Below, one piece after another: positions 1 through 10,755 of a stretch of 64,000 nt of DNA (within the stretch, counting starts at the first letter, position 1; every line of letters starts with the position of its first letter). The notes beneath the pieces are model-generated. The model was not told where the DNA came from. It did no database searches and saw only the letters and a list, made by a program, of their open reading frames with translations. The position numbers and the translations under genes were made by a program. The stretch lies in NCBI GenBank assembly GCA_002786065.1, contig NHNY01000005.1, positions 310,001 to 374,000 of the forward strand. The letters run 5' to 3'. The stretch is from Microcyclospora pomicola (taxonomy: Eukaryota; Ascomycota; Dothideomycetes; Capnodiales).

Positions 1-1448
1 CATGCTGCATGTTGCCATACCAGTCGCAGTTGCACGGCTCCAGCCACATGATAAAGGGCGGCTTAGGTAAGTGTCTCACATTCCAGCTACAACATTTGAG
101 ACAATACGCGACATGACCTAGTCATCAGCAACATACCTCACGAAAACAAATATCATGCGCTGCTATCGTATGGCAATTTGCTGTGGTGTCGCCGCCTCTA
201 CTACTGCCTCGTCAAGCGGTCTGCCACCTTTTTAGGAATGGCAATCGACCCGGAGGATCCCGCCAGATGGTGGTTGTCAGGTCGTCCCTCGCACGTCTCA
301 CGCTATACACAGTGACCTGCAATGCAACCAGGCTACTATATACGACCACCTCGTTGGAATGGCATACGGCCTCCTGACTAGTGCCGTTGTAGTATCAGCT
401 ACGCTCGCGCACATCTAAGATTCATTCGGAAAGGCTGCTTCGACCTTGAGCGGAGACCGGTCCGACACTCAGATGTTTGAGATACATTTCGAACTGCGAA
501 TGGCCGCTGCAGAACACCTGAGCCACACTTGGTATGGATATAAGCTCGTGCTTGGACAACGTTGCATTGACTGTTATAGGTGTGTCCCCTGCACGGCTGG
601 AGCGGCACGCACGGCTGGCTGCAAAAGCTCAGACCCTTCGAAACATGCGATATTGCGTGCAGCCACCAACAACACCTCTTGCCTTGCCGCCACCGCACAT
701 CTCTGCTTTTCTAGCACGTTTTGTGATGAAACTCTATCGTGGGCGCTTTCGTGCTGCAAGTGCTAGAGGGTCGACCACTGGGAAAACTGGGAGCCCGGCA
801 AATTTGACTGTGGTCGCAAAGTTCGATCTAGCTTGCGGCATGTTCGTCCATGCCCATTCTCCTGACAACAATCTTGTCATAATGTCCGTCTGGGCCCTTG
901 GCAGGACTGCGCATAGCCAACAGGAAGGTAGGCCCATTGTAATTTTATTTCCCATCACACGAGAGTGTAGAGCGAGAATCTCCGGCAGGCCAGTGAGATT
1001 CTCCTTCTGCGTCTCACTTGTGTTAGAACAAGCGGGCAGGGGAAGGTTGGAGGCAAAGCCGTAGTATCATCCTCATGTCTATAAGCCTGACGGTGTGGCT
1101 ATCCCTCCAGCAGACTTCCTTCTAACTTTCCCTACCACACTGTCTTTATTCTCGACGGCCACTCATAGCCACCTGTTTTCAGTTGCGTCCATCCGACCAC
1201 AGCCATTCTTTTATTCATCTTCAGTCTCTACTGTCAACAAAGTTATAACGTTCCTTTGCACCCGTTGTGCTTGTCAATTTTTTCTGCATTATCACATTAC
1301 GACAATTGCTACAATCTCAAATCAGAAGGGCGGTCGACCACTTCATCATAAGTACTACACAGTCCTACCCCTGGCTTCTGCTCAATCAGAAGCCCCAACA
1401 CGCCAGTCCCACCAAGATCAAACGTACCACTGATCGGAAACACTGGAG
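1..1448. other. Intergenic region upstream of the glucanase gene
   Basis: I see no supportable gene here. Short open frames occur (for example 534-1064 plus), but they are mutually overlapping, low in recognisable motifs and start without context. The last 350 bases become pyrimidine-rich and probably hold the promoter and leader of the downstream GH5 gene. A TATAAG string lies near 1080. The left end may hold the edge of a gene outside the window. Confidence 0.4.
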
Positions 1449-3074
1449 ATGTTCACAATCCAATCATTGGCTTCCGCAGCTATCTTTGCCATCCTGGTGT
1501 GGCCTGCCAACGGTTTGCCACATGCTCTCCATGAGTCCACTGCTCAGCAACCTGCTCAGGACAGCACAGCTCTCCTAACGAAGTCAACCTTGGCCGACGC
1601 CCCAGTTATATTGTTGAAAAGACAATTCTTCGGCCACAGTGGTGGAGCAGGGTTTCAACATGGGTCCTTTTCAGACAACACTGAAGTACAGTCATCAACC
1701 CATAGCTCTGTGACTTCGGCCAGCCAACAAACAACTTCTACCACAACACATGTGGTACCAACGACTTCGAGCGTAACCACGCTAGTAGTCACCTCGACGA
1801 AGAAATCCGATAGTTCTGCAAGCACAACGAGCTCTTCTACATGGACAACAAAGACATCACAAACTTCCATCAGCAGCAGCTTATTGACAAAAACATCAAG
1901 CTCTTCCACGCAAGCGACCGCAACCAATCCGGCAATGATACGGGGAGTCAATATTGGTGGCTGGTTGGTCCTCGAAAAATGGATGACCTCTGATGTCTTC
2001 GAGGGTACGGACGCCGTCGACCAATACACCTTTGATCAGACAGATGGCGCACAAGCGAAACTAGAAGCTCACTGGTCCTCTTACTTTACTCAGGCCGATG
2101 TCCAAAAGATTGCATCGTGGGGCATCAACGCTCTTCGCATCCCGATTGGATACTGGGCTTACACAGATGCTGCACCATATCTGAGTGGTGCTGATACTTA
2201 TCTCGAACAAGCCATCGAATGGGCACGAGACGCCGGCCTGAAAGTCATCGTCGACTGTCACGGCTCTCCAGGCAGTCAGAACGGATTTGACAACAGCGGA
2301 CACGCCGGCAGTGTCGAATGGCAGACTACAGACAACCTTGCTCAAAGCATCAGTGTTCTGGAGACGATGGCTGCCAAGTATGGATCGACGGACTACGCCG
2401 ATGTTGTCCTTGCGATCGAAATGGTAAACGAGCCCATTTCTTGGGGTGCGAACAATCTCGATACCACGCAGTCATGGACAAAGCAAGCATATGCAGCTGT
2501 CAAGGCCAAAGCGACCAATCCAGATCTAATCGTTGTCATGCACGATGGGTTTGAGGGTGCATCCGCGTGGACAGAAGTAGGCGCTTCCATCAATGGCGCC
2601 AGCACGGCGCTGGATCAAGCGAAATTCGCAATCGACACGCATCTCTACCAGAATCAAGTGGCGTCCGATTCCTTGCTTAACCAGGCTGAGCACATCTCGA
2701 AAGCGTGCGCATGGACGTCCACCAAGCTGCTGCCATCCTCCTCGAAACTCCCAGTTTACGTTGGAGAGTTCAGCCTTGCGACCAACATCTGCGCCAACCC
2801 GGACGGAACGACGTTAGCAGGTAGCGTGTGCACGCAGAGCGGTTGTCAATGTTCTTCCAACGTCCCGGTGCAGTACTGGAATGCGCCATTGATAGCCGCG
2901 ACCAGAAAGTTCCTCGAAGCGGAAATGGACGCCTTCGAGCACAGCTCCAATGGCTGGTTCTTGTGGTCGTACAAAGGCCCTGGTGGATGGGGCCTCACAA
3001 ACGCCATGGAGTACGGCTTGATTGGAAGCAAGGTCACCGACCGAAAGTACCCAAATCAGTGCGGCTTCGCCTGA
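1449..3074 (+). CDS. Secreted GH5 exo-beta-1,3-glucanase (glucan 1,3-beta-glucosidase)
   Basis: A single-exon 541-residue protein. Residues 1-22 look like a signal peptide. A Lys-Arg pair at 57-58 is a probable Kex2 cleavage site, so a propeptide is likely. Residues of roughly 75-155 form a Ser/Thr-rich, probably O-glycosylated linker. The GH5 barrel follows: IRGVNIGGWLVLE, ALRIPIGYW, DCHGSPGSQNGFDNSG, then the acid/base motif MVNEP (Glu328) and the nucleophile motif VGEFS (Glu440), and near the end GWFLWSYKGPGGWG. Both catalytic glutamates are present, so the enzyme should be active. The family releases glucose from the non-reducing ends of beta-1,3-glucan in cell walls. The N-terminal propeptide plus Ser/Thr linker is longer than in the classical yeast Exg1 layout. 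tif6 follows on the same strand about 460 bases downstream. Confidence 0.9.
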   Translation: MFTIQSLASAAIFAILVWPANGLPHALHESTAQQPAQDSTALLTKSTLADAPVILLKRQFFGHSGGAGFQHGSFSDNTEVQSSTHSSVTSASQQTTSTTTHVVPTTSSVTTLVVTSTKKSDSSASTTSSSTWTTKTSQTSISSSLLTKTSSSSTQATATNPAMIRGVNIGGWLVLEKWMTSDVFEGTDAVDQYTFDQTDGAQAKLEAHWSSYFTQADVQKIASWGINALRIPIGYWAYTDAAPYLSGADTYLEQAIEWARDAGLKVIVDCHGSPGSQNGFDNSGHAGSVEWQTTDNLAQSISVLETMAAKYGSTDYADVVLAIEMVNEPISWGANNLDTTQSWTKQAYAAVKAKATNPDLIVVMHDGFEGASAWTEVGASINGASTALDQAKFAIDTHLYQNQVASDSLLNQAEHISKACAWTSTKLLPSSSKLPVYVGEFSLATNICANPDGTTLAGSVCTQSGCQCSSNVPVQYWNAPLIAATRKFLEAEMDAFEHSSNGWFLWSYKGPGGWGLTNAMEYGLIGSKVTDRKYPNQCGFA

Positions 3075-3537
3075 TGGAGGGATGTCTACTCGAATTGCGG
3101 GCTTGGGGCTACAGGATGGCGCAGGAGTGTGTCTTGACAGCATGTGGGCCAGGTGCTCGCGCTGTCTTACGAAAATCACGGAATATGAACGACGACAAGA
3201 TCTGTATATACCTTATGAAGACGATACCCTTAGAATAGATGGATAGTTTATGCAGTCTATGAATTTCTTAAAGCATCTCAAGCCCTTCCTGCGTCTAACT
3301 TGATTGTGACACCATCGAAACTGAGCCACTTTGACTCATCATTCCTGCTCGACTCACCACGCTAGACTGAACCAAGCTCCGAGAACGTCACTCAAAAAGA
3401 TCTCGTGTCCCGCTTCACAAATTCCGCGCAGATTGCAATCACACCACTACAACACCTCAATCAAGCAGTAGAACCTCGTTCCTTCTTGACTACCTCATCC
3501 AATACTATAGACTCCGTCTTCCTGTTCTTCCACAAAC

Positions 3538-4367
3538 ATGGCGGTCCGCGCCTCCTTCGAAAACTCCAACGAGTAAGCCACACTGTGCCCCACCAAGCGC
3601 ATTTGCGCGGAAGATGGGCAATCACAGCAATCGCAGAGACTGACCTCACCTTCCTACACAGGGTCGGTGTGTTCTCCACCCTCACCAACTCTTATGCGCT
3701 CGTCGCCGTCGGTGCCAGCGAAAACTTCTACTCCGTCTTCGAAGCCGAGCTGCAGGATGTGATACCGATCTGCCATTGCACGATCGCCGGCACACGCATC
3801 GTCGGCCGACTAACGGCGGGCAACCGCAAAGGCCTGTTGGTGCCCACCTCGACGACGGACCAAGAGCTGCAGCATCTGCGGAATTCGATACCCGACTCGG
3901 TGAAGATCCAGCGGATAGAGGAGCGGTTATCAGCGCTGGGCAACGTCATCTGCGTAAACGATCATGTCGCGCTGGTCCATCCAGATCTAGAGCGGGAGAG
4001 CGAGGAGATCATTGCGGATGTGCTCGGGGTGGAAGTGTTCCGGCAGACGATCGCGGATAACGTGCTCACGGGCAGTTACATGGCGTTAAGCAATCAGGGT
4101 GGCATCGTGCATCCCAAGACGTCAATACAAGATCAGGACGAGCTGTCGTCGCTGCTACAGGTGCCGCTCGTCGCGGGCAGCGTGAACAGAGGATCTCCGG
4201 TTGTGGGTGCTGGCATGGTCGTGAATGACTGGATGGCCGTCACAGGCTTGGACACCACCGCGACCGAACTCAGTGTCGTCGAGTCGGTGTTCAAGCTAGG
4301 CGAAGGCATGGCACCTGGAGCGATTAACACCACGAACAAGGACACCATGGTGGAATCCTTCTATTGA
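3538..4367 (+). CDS. tif6: Eukaryotic translation initiation factor 6 (60S biogenesis)
   Basis: Two exons (3538-3572 and 3662-4367) joined over an 89-nt intron with GTAAGC donor and ACAG acceptor give 246 residues, almost the same as yeast Tif6. The start is [12 protein letters not shown], and the first exon ends inside the Glu codon. The whole protein matches the eIF6 pentein fold: [19 protein letters not shown], the [21 protein letters not shown] stretch split over strands, NCICVND-like and HPDLE segments, and [19 protein letters not shown]. eIF6 binds the large ribosomal subunit, prevents premature joining with 40S, and is needed for pre-60S maturation in the nucleolus. An upstream open frame continues to 3405 only because the intron and leader lack stops; the conserved ATG is at 3538. 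Confidence 0.95.
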
Positions 4368-5196
4368 TTGCTATTCTGGTCTGGATGAGGGACCACGACT
4401 TGAAAGGGCGATCATTTCTATGGATATCTCACAAGATTCGACTTCGATCCCGGGACAATCGTGAGAGGTATAAGCGATGGCGTTGACGAGGGAATGACTG
4501 CCGTAGTGAGCTTCGATCTGTAGAAATAGGTATCATAACGACAATTCGATCCACGATGCTTAGCACACCACCGAGTTGTCTCTTTGCATGCACGATTCCT
4601 GAACAAGCATCCTCAGATTAGAACCTAGGTGTGCAGTCCTGGCGTTAGATTACGAGTCTAATGGAATTATATGCACATCCATGTACATGACTTCACTGTC
4701 ACGGCCTGTACGAGTACCGACCTTCGACATGGAACGGGCGTCGGCGAGGTTACTCTCCGTCCTCCGCTCCCACGACACCTGCATCTTCACCCGCTTGTCC
4801 TAACATGGAAACCTGTTCGCAGACCGTCTTGACGATGTCTTAACGCCGCGACTACGACGACCCTGGCCAGTGCTTCCGTGTCCATCTGTTGCCGTCTCGT
4901 CTCGCGGTGGCATCGTCCATGGCTCAAGTCCTAGCAAGGCAAGACGTGCCTTGAGGCTGAACGGGCACCAATGCATCATCGTCGGACATAGCAAGTCAAG
5001 TCCTTGTGGGCGCTCGAGGCTGAACGTCACCTCTAGAGAATGATGAGAGGACTGAAAGGTATAAGTACGATGGGTTTTAATGGTCTCCCAGCGCATGATA
5101 TACTAGAAGGACCAGCTTCTCCTTGTACTACTTCTACAGATCTACCTTCCATATCCATTCGGATCGACTGAGTTACGTTAGAACAAAATCACAATC
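4368..5196. other. Intergenic region between tif6 and the aldo/keto reductase
   Basis: About 830 bases with no convincing gene. It should hold the tif6 3' end and the promoter of the reductase at 5197. A minus-strand open frame at 4800-5096 shows no family features and is not supported. Confidence 0.4.
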
Positions 5197-6242
5197 ATGT
5201 CTCTCACCATCGCTGGCAAGACCATTGGACCCATTGGCTTTGGCGCCATAAGTCTCATGCGGCCCGACATCAAGGTCTCGACCGAAGACGCCTTTGCCAC
5301 GATGAAAGCTGCACTCGACGCAGGAGCGAACTTCTGGGTATGGTAGCAAAACCGTCCGATCATGTCGTGCCGTTGCTCACAACTCCCCAGGATGTCGGGA
5401 CCAACTACGGCACGCCCGAGTATAACAGCCTGCACCTCCTGAACGCCTACTTCACCAAATACCCCGCAGACGCAGCGCGCGTCTTCATCAGCGTCAAGGG
5501 TGCGTTCGACGTGAAGACCTTCCGCGCCACCGCCGACGCCGCGAGCGTCCGCAAGGACATCGAGTTCGGCCTCGCGATCCTCGATGGCAAATGCAAGATC
5601 GATCTCTACCAAGCGGCGCGCTTCGACGCCGACGTCCCGGTCGAAGAGACGATCGGCGCCATCGCCGAGTTCGTGCGCGCCGGCAAGGTTGGCAGCATCG
5701 GGATCAGCGAATGCAGCGCCAGCAGCGTCCGCCGCGCCGCGGCCGTCCATCCTATCGCCGCCTGCGAGGTTGAGCTCAGTCTGTTCTCGACCGACATCCT
5801 GCGCAACGGCGTCGCGGACGCATGCAGGGACTGCGGCATCCCCATCATCGCCTACAGTCCGCTGTCCCGTGGGTTCCTGACCGGCCAGATCCGCAAGCAC
5901 GACGACCTGGCGGAGAATGACTTCCGCCGCATGTTTCCGCGCTTCGCGCCCGAGAACTTCGACAACAACATGAAACTCGTCGGCGAGGTGGAGAAGATCG
6001 CCCGGGCGAAGGGCTGCACGATGCCGCAGGTCGCGATCGCTTGGGTGGCGGCGCAGGGGAAGAAGGTGGGTGTTCCTGTCGTTCCGATTCCAGGAGCTGG
6101 CGCAGTGAAGCGCGTGCAGGAGAATATGAAGCAGGTGCAATTGACGGAGCCGGAACTGGATGAGATCGAAGAGGTGTTGAAGCAGTGCGAGGTCAAGGGA
6201 GCGCGCGTCCCCGCCAAATTCACCTACATGCTGGAGGTTTGA
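5197..6242 (+). CDS. Aldo/keto reductase, pyridoxal reductase-like
   Basis: Two exons (5197-5337, 5391-6242) with a 53-nt intron give 330 residues. The N-terminus reads IGPIGFGAISLM, followed by the catalytic Asp48 and Tyr53 in FWDVGTNYG and Lys83 in SVKGAF. The usual catalytic His position reads LYQAARFD, that is Ala in place of His; the Schizosaccharomyces pombe pyridoxal reductase type carries a similar ECARVD motif, which is the main reason for the assignment. Later motifs are IGISECSASSVRRA, IIAYSPLSRGFLTGQI and VPIPGAGAVKRVQEN, the last being the NADPH-binding end. The expected reaction is NADPH-dependent reduction of pyridoxal to pyridoxine or of a related aldehyde. The substrate is inferred, and the broader AKR family call is much safer than the substrate. 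Confidence 0.82.
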
Positions 6243-6520
6243 CGGGTGGTGGATCCAAGTCGAGATGATCTGTGACGGCGTCGCAGGGATTGTACATGTA
6301 GATAATGATAAGTTTATGTATCTCTGCTCAGCAATTCGCTTTGGCCGTTATGCAACATTTAGCATGAAGTATTTATAAACTCCATTGCGCGCTCATATAC
6401 ACCTAGATCATCGATACTCATCACAGAAAATGGGACTGGCGCCCCAGAACGCCGTGCAATGCCAGTGTGTGCTCAAACACGTCACTCCTTGAGTCGCCCC
6501 CGTTCAAGACGCGATCATGC

Positions 6521-7433
6521 CTACGGTGCATTGACCTTCTCGTCCTTGCTCTCATCGGCCTTGCCACGCTTCAGATCAGGTTTGCTCGGCTTGACCTTCT
6601 TGCCCTGCTTCTTGTCCGCCTCCTCGCGCTCCTTGACCGCCTCTTCCCGCTCCTTGATCCGCCTCTCTTCCGCCTCGACCATGTCCCTCCACTGGTCCTC
6701 GCCGGCATATCGCTCGTGGTGGATCTTCTTCTCGATCATATGCTTGTGTGTCGGGTCGTTCGGATCCAGCACGCGCACTGTCTCCCAGCGACCCTTACCC
6801 GTCGCCGAGTCGGTCGTCTCGAAAGCCAGCGAGAGAATTACGACAGCCATCGTCAGGCCTTGCGCGTACACACGTGCTTGCACGAGCTTCTGCTGCGTGG
6901 TCAGGTATGGGTTGCGGCCGACGAGGCCCAGCGCTCCGGCCATCGAGGCGACCCAGGAGCCGAAGACGATGCTGTAGCGGTTGTCCGAGAGGTATTGCAT
7001 GGTGCGCTCCTTGCTGGACTTCTGCGCATTGGCTTGTTCGGCGAGCGAGGCGTTTTCATCGCGGTATTCTCGGTTCGGCTGGCGAGATCTCTCGTAGTTG
7101 CGGGAGTAGCTGTCGGCAGACACGATGGCTGGGAATACAAGTCAGATTAGTCCTTGGCGGAGTGGCATAGGCGCAAAGCATACCTGCGAAGGTCGCGGTA
7201 CTGGTGATCAAGAACGCCCGGAACGGTAGCGACAAGCTGCGGAATGCTGGGTATCGTGATGAAGCTGCGTAGACACCCAATGCACCTGCACCTAGACCGG
7301 CGGCTCCTCCGATACTGCCTCCAATGAGAGTGGCACTAGAAGATAATCAGTCTCTCGTTTCTAGCTGTTCGATCGTGTAGTGGCCAACGAACTAGTAATG
7401 TTCCTGCTCTTCTTCCTTAGATAGGATTTTCAT
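6521..7433 (-). CDS. rcf2: Respiratory supercomplex factor 2 homolog (HIG1 domain)
   Basis: Three exons on the minus strand (7433-7393, 7335-7184, 7128-6521), introns 57 and 55 nt, 266 residues. The start MKILSKEEEQEHY resembles the MKIL-T-x-E-E opening of fungal Rcf2. A glycine-rich segment (GGSIGGAAGLGAGALG) and a hydrophobic stretch follow, then a HIG1-type region with MQYLSDNRYSIVFGSWVASM, ALGLVGRNPYLTTQQKLVQARVYAQGL split over two helices. The last 70 residues are highly charged (KEREEAVKEREEADKKQGKK), longer than in yeast. Rcf2 is an inner mitochondrial membrane protein that associates with complexes III and IV. The gene is divergent from rrp36, with 354 bases between the two start codons. 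The splice model is my own but restores a conserved N-terminus. Confidence 0.85.
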
Positions 7434-7787
7434 ATTGACGACTTGAATGCACGCGGCGACACTTTACAGCAGTACCACAACCTGGTGAGACTGCAATCGG
7501 ACTAAGAAAGGGATAGGCAAGAAGAATGCAGATAACTGGAAATGAGAGGTGGTGATGCAAGCAACATATCAGCGGGTGTAAAGCGGCACAGATTTGCCTG
7601 TATGGAATGCTGCTCCTACACGTCATGGGCCACAGCTCCAGCCGGTCCAGAGAGCTGCCCGGTTTAAGCTTTGTCGGCGGCCGCTACTGAACGCTATCTT
7701 ATCGGTGGAAGCTCAAAAAACTGTGGGAGCAAAGACATCAGCACGCGAATCTGATACACATTGTTTCTCTCTTCGGCAAGGCATATC
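7434..7787. promoter_or_regulatory. Shared upstream region of rcf2 and rrp36
   Basis: A 354-base gap separates two divergent start codons, so promoter elements of both genes must be here. I could not pick out a specific binding site with confidence. The call rests only on gene arrangement. Confidence 0.5.
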
Positions 7788-8807
7788 ATGGCGCCGTCCA
7801 AGATTCTGGAGCGGAATATAAGGCCGAAATCTCGGTACGAGGACGACGAGGACGACAGCAATGCCGACCAGGTCTCCGGTGGGGATGAGGAAATGCTAAG
7901 CGAGGACGAGCAAAGCGAAAACGAGGATGCTCAGGACGTCGACTCGAGCGAGCACAGCGATTCCGACGGTCCCATGGAGGAGAATATCAGCAACGTGTCG
8001 TTCGGCGCATTGCGGAAAGCACAAGAGGTCCTATCGCGAAAGCGCAAGCGCGACGAGGAGTCGACGCCGGAAACGAAGGATGAAAAGCTAGAAGCGTTGC
8101 GAGCCCGGCTCCGGCAGATCAAGGATGAAAAAGCCAGGAGCGCATCCGAAACACCACGAAAAGGTGACTCAGGACACATGAAGATCTCGCGATCAACAGC
8201 ACTGCCCGCAGAAGACGAGGACCCGCACGCATCCGACCCGGATTCCGATTCGGCACCATCTGAGGAAGGGGCATCGACATCACGCACCTCGAAGCACGCG
8301 CCAATGAGCCAGACCACCCGACATCAAGTCACGCGCAAGCGGACCGTGATCTCCGTACCCAAGCGAGTGGTGCGCGACCCACGCTTCGACGCGCTCTCGC
8401 AGCGGCACACGCACCCGGGCGACACGGACAAGGCGTACGGCTTCCTGCGCACGTACCAGGAGGCGGAGATCCGCGAGCTGGCGACGGCGGTCAAGGCGGC
8501 GCGGACGGAGGAGGAGCGCGAGCCGCTGCGGCGGCAGATGATGAGCATGCAGAACCGGTTGCGGGCCAAGGATGCGCAGACGCGCGAGCAGGAGGTACGG
8601 CGGACGCATCGTAAGGAGGAGAAGGAGAAGGTGCTGCAAGGCAAGACGCCGTTCTACCTCAAGCGCAAGGATGTCAAGGAGCGCGCGCTGGTGGAGCGGT
8701 ACAAGGGCATGAAGGGGAAGGAGCGCGAGAAGGCGATCGAGAAGAAGCGGAAGAAGGAGGGGCAGAAGGAGAAGAGGCGGATGCCGGAGGCGAGGAGGGG
8801 GGTGTGA
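7788..8807 (+). CDS. rrp36: rRNA biogenesis protein Rrp36
   Basis: A single-exon 339-residue protein starting at MAPSKILERN; an in-frame ATG at 7761 lies in a poorer context. Residues 15-140 are acidic and disordered (Asp/Glu/Ser rich). The C-terminal half carries the Rrp36 domain: VPKRVVRDPRFDALSQ, YGFLRTYQEAEIREL, an Arg/Lys coiled stretch, GKTPFYLKRKDVKE, and the end KKEGQKEKRRMPEARRG. Rrp36 is a nucleolar component of the 90S pre-ribosome needed for early cleavages of the 35S pre-rRNA. The GC-rich, Arg-rich 3' half creates a long antisense open frame that is not a gene. Confidence 0.93.
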   Translation: MAPSKILERNIRPKSRYEDDEDDSNADQVSGGDEEMLSEDEQSENEDAQDVDSSEHSDSDGPMEENISNVSFGALRKAQEVLSRKRKRDEESTPETKDEKLEALRARLRQIKDEKARSASETPRKGDSGHMKISRSTALPAEDEDPHASDPDSDSAPSEEGASTSRTSKHAPMSQTTRHQVTRKRTVISVPKRVVRDPRFDALSQRHTHPGDTDKAYGFLRTYQEAEIRELATAVKAARTEEEREPLRRQMMSMQNRLRAKDAQTREQEVRRTHRKEEKEKVLQGKTPFYLKRKDVKERALVERYKGMKGKEREKAIEKKRKKEGQKEKRRMPEARRGV

Positions 8808-9609
8808 GGGAGATGGGAAAGGCGTGCAGATGTTGGCAATTGATCGGGCCTTGTTTGTGTGTACGGACGATATGGTGGACTCGACATACGACCTTGATGA
8901 TACAGTCATGTTCATATCCACGTCTTCTGAGTATGAAAGGAAAGAACGATGCAAGGTCATAAAGTAAGGACGCGAGGAACAAGCGAGAAGCTCTATCTAT
9001 ACATGATATTCGTACATCAATCACCCCATGAAGCAGGGGAAGAAGGGAGAAAGGACCCCGACGCTACTTCATACATGGTAGTCATACATCGATCGCCCAT
9101 ATCGAGACAAGAAACCCCTCGGCGAGGAAGAAAGCCGATGGCCAACGACGAAACAACAACAGAAGCCGTGGTGAAGAGTAGACATGACAAGCACAGATGT
9201 GACTCTGGAGGCTATGGAAGCAAATCCTAGTCTCTGGTTGCTCCGTGCGGGAAGGTGTTCTTCTCGCTACACACAGGCGAAGTGTTGCGTGTGGGACAGC
9301 CGCATAGATGTCGACACTGGCCCGATGCGTTGATTAGGCATTAAATGGCGTCATTATGCTGCAGCAAACCGATAAATGAACGCTGAATCTTATGGTGGAA
9401 AGTTTGGCGAACGGGTCAAAGAACGAATGTTGGTGTGCGTCGATTAATAAGGTAAGTGAATGTGGTTGACAAAAGCAACAAAAATAAGCGCTGTCATGCG
9501 GGTGGTGGCCGTTGTAGTCATCGATATTGCGGAAAGTGTGAAGTGCTAAAGCCGCCCATGGTCGTCGTTATTGTTGGACACATTGATCAGGTGAAATCTA
9601 GCTCTAATC
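8808..9609. other. Intergenic region between convergent genes
   Basis: About 800 bases between the 3' ends of rrp36 and the minus-strand gene at 9610-10755. It contains no recognisable gene. It is expected to hold both 3' untranslated regions. Confidence 0.4.
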
Positions 9610-10755
9610 TCATGGCGGCGGTGGAAGGCGCGGACGCGCTTCCATTGTATAAGGTCCTAAGCGTGGCGGGGAAGGCCGTGTGTCTCGATGTTGTTCTACC
9701 AGAGGTGTATGGCGTGGCGACACAGGTCGCATGTCATCGTAGTCGCGCCGCAGCGTGGGACGCATCGAGTCGTCTTCATGATCCATTGTGACAGGCACTG
9801 GATAAGGGGACCCATAGTGCTCTGGGCGCATCGGCATCTTGCCAGTCGGTCCAGGCCGGACACCTGTCTCGGATTCTCGTTTACTCCCCGATCTCCCTCT
9901 TCTCTTCTTGCCGGATGAACCGGAACTGCCCGAGTGGCTGGCACTCTTCGGTTGATTTGGAGTGAGGACTGATGTGATGCTGATGCGCGATATTGGTGTT
10001 ACCGCGGGCTTGATCTCCTCTGGAACACCCGCACTGATTGGTGTGACGAGAGCAGGAGTCTCCATCCGCATCTGCGCAGGCGGAGCCGTCATAGTCGCAG
10101 CAGCATCTCGCCTGGCTTGCGCCTCTGCTTTAGTCGGTCGACCTCGTTTCCGTTTCGTCGGAGGCTCACTTGCCGACCCGGAAGGCTGCCCATAGAGTCG
10201 AGACGCGGGAGATGGTTTTGGTCGGATCTCCCGCCCTCCCAAGGTGGACAACGGCTCATGTAGGAACTGGCGTTTGAGTGATGCCGTCGGAACAGTATGC
10301 GGGGTTTGTGGTCCTGTCAGGCTTCCGATGTTGGATGTTGGCGGGTATGGTGAAGTTCCTGCGAGCTGCGCATAGGCGATCTTGCAGGAGTTGAGCGAAC
10401 GTCCTGGAGTCTGTTTAGCGTCTAGCGCTGCAACGTGATCCGGGTCTGATGCCAGTGAAAGCGAGGCAGTCTGACACAACACCACGTCAAGATAACCTCT
10501 TCGATCGTGGTACTGACCTGCTGGTAAGGGGATATCTTCCCACCGCGGGGTGATGTTGAGATTCCTGATCAGATTGTAAAGGACAGTCGGCGAGGGTGCT
10601 GCGGCTTTGATGATCTCGGCGAGGAGGAAATTCTGGTTGGGGTCGTCTATTAGCGACACTGGATACAGGTTGTAGTGCCCCTGTCGCTGGTAACTGCGCT
10701 TGATCCTTACCCTCTCATCATCGGTCCATGCTGGTTCTCGGGTCGGGTTTGCCAT
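9610..10755 (-). CDS. Hypothetical protein with AT-hook-like motif
   Basis: Two exons (10755-10518 and 10403-9610) with a 114-nt intron give 343 residues. The intron length is a multiple of three and lacks stops, so an unspliced frame also reads through. I prefer splicing because it joins IPLPAG to RSLNSCKIAY; a PPGRSL-type junction is what I remember from fungal relatives, so this is inference. The N-terminal 90 residues form a compact region (WTDDERVRIKRSYQRQ, FLLAEIIKAAAPS, RWEDIPLPAGRSLNSC) that could be a Myb/SANT-like fold. The middle has KRKRGRPTKAEAQARR, an AT-hook-like GRP core. The rest is Pro/Ser rich and disordered. A nuclear DNA-binding role is plausible but unproven. An upstream in-frame extension to 11016 is not supported. 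Confidence 0.7.
   Translation of the reverse strand: MANPTREPAWTDDERVRIKRSYQRQGHYNLYPVSLIDDPNQNFLLAEIIKAAAPSPTVLYNLIRNLNITPRWEDIPLPAGQYHDRRGYLDVVLCQTASLSLASDPDHVAALDAKQTPGRSLNSCKIAYAQLAGTSPYPPTSNIGSLTGPQTPHTVPTASLKRQFLHEPLSTLGGREIRPKPSPASRLYGQPSGSASEPPTKRKRGRPTKAEAQARRDAAATMTAPPAQMRMETPALVTPISAGVPEEIKPAVTPISRISITSVLTPNQPKSASHSGSSGSSGKKRRGRSGSKRESETGVRPGPTGKMPMRPEHYGSPYPVPVTMDHEDDSMRPTLRRDYDDMRPVSPRHTPLVEQHRDTRPSPPRLGPYTMEARPRLPPPP

Noticed and set aside
5178-6140. 320-residue minus-strand open frame opposite the aldo/keto reductase
   Set aside because: It mirrors the GC-rich third positions of the real gene, is rich in Arg/Ala/His/Asp without a fold pattern, and the plus strand has clear AKR motifs.
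8280-8960. 226-residue minus-strand open frame over rrp36
   Set aside because: A Leu/Arg/Pro-rich shadow of a Lys/Glu/Arg-rich coding region; no start context or motif.
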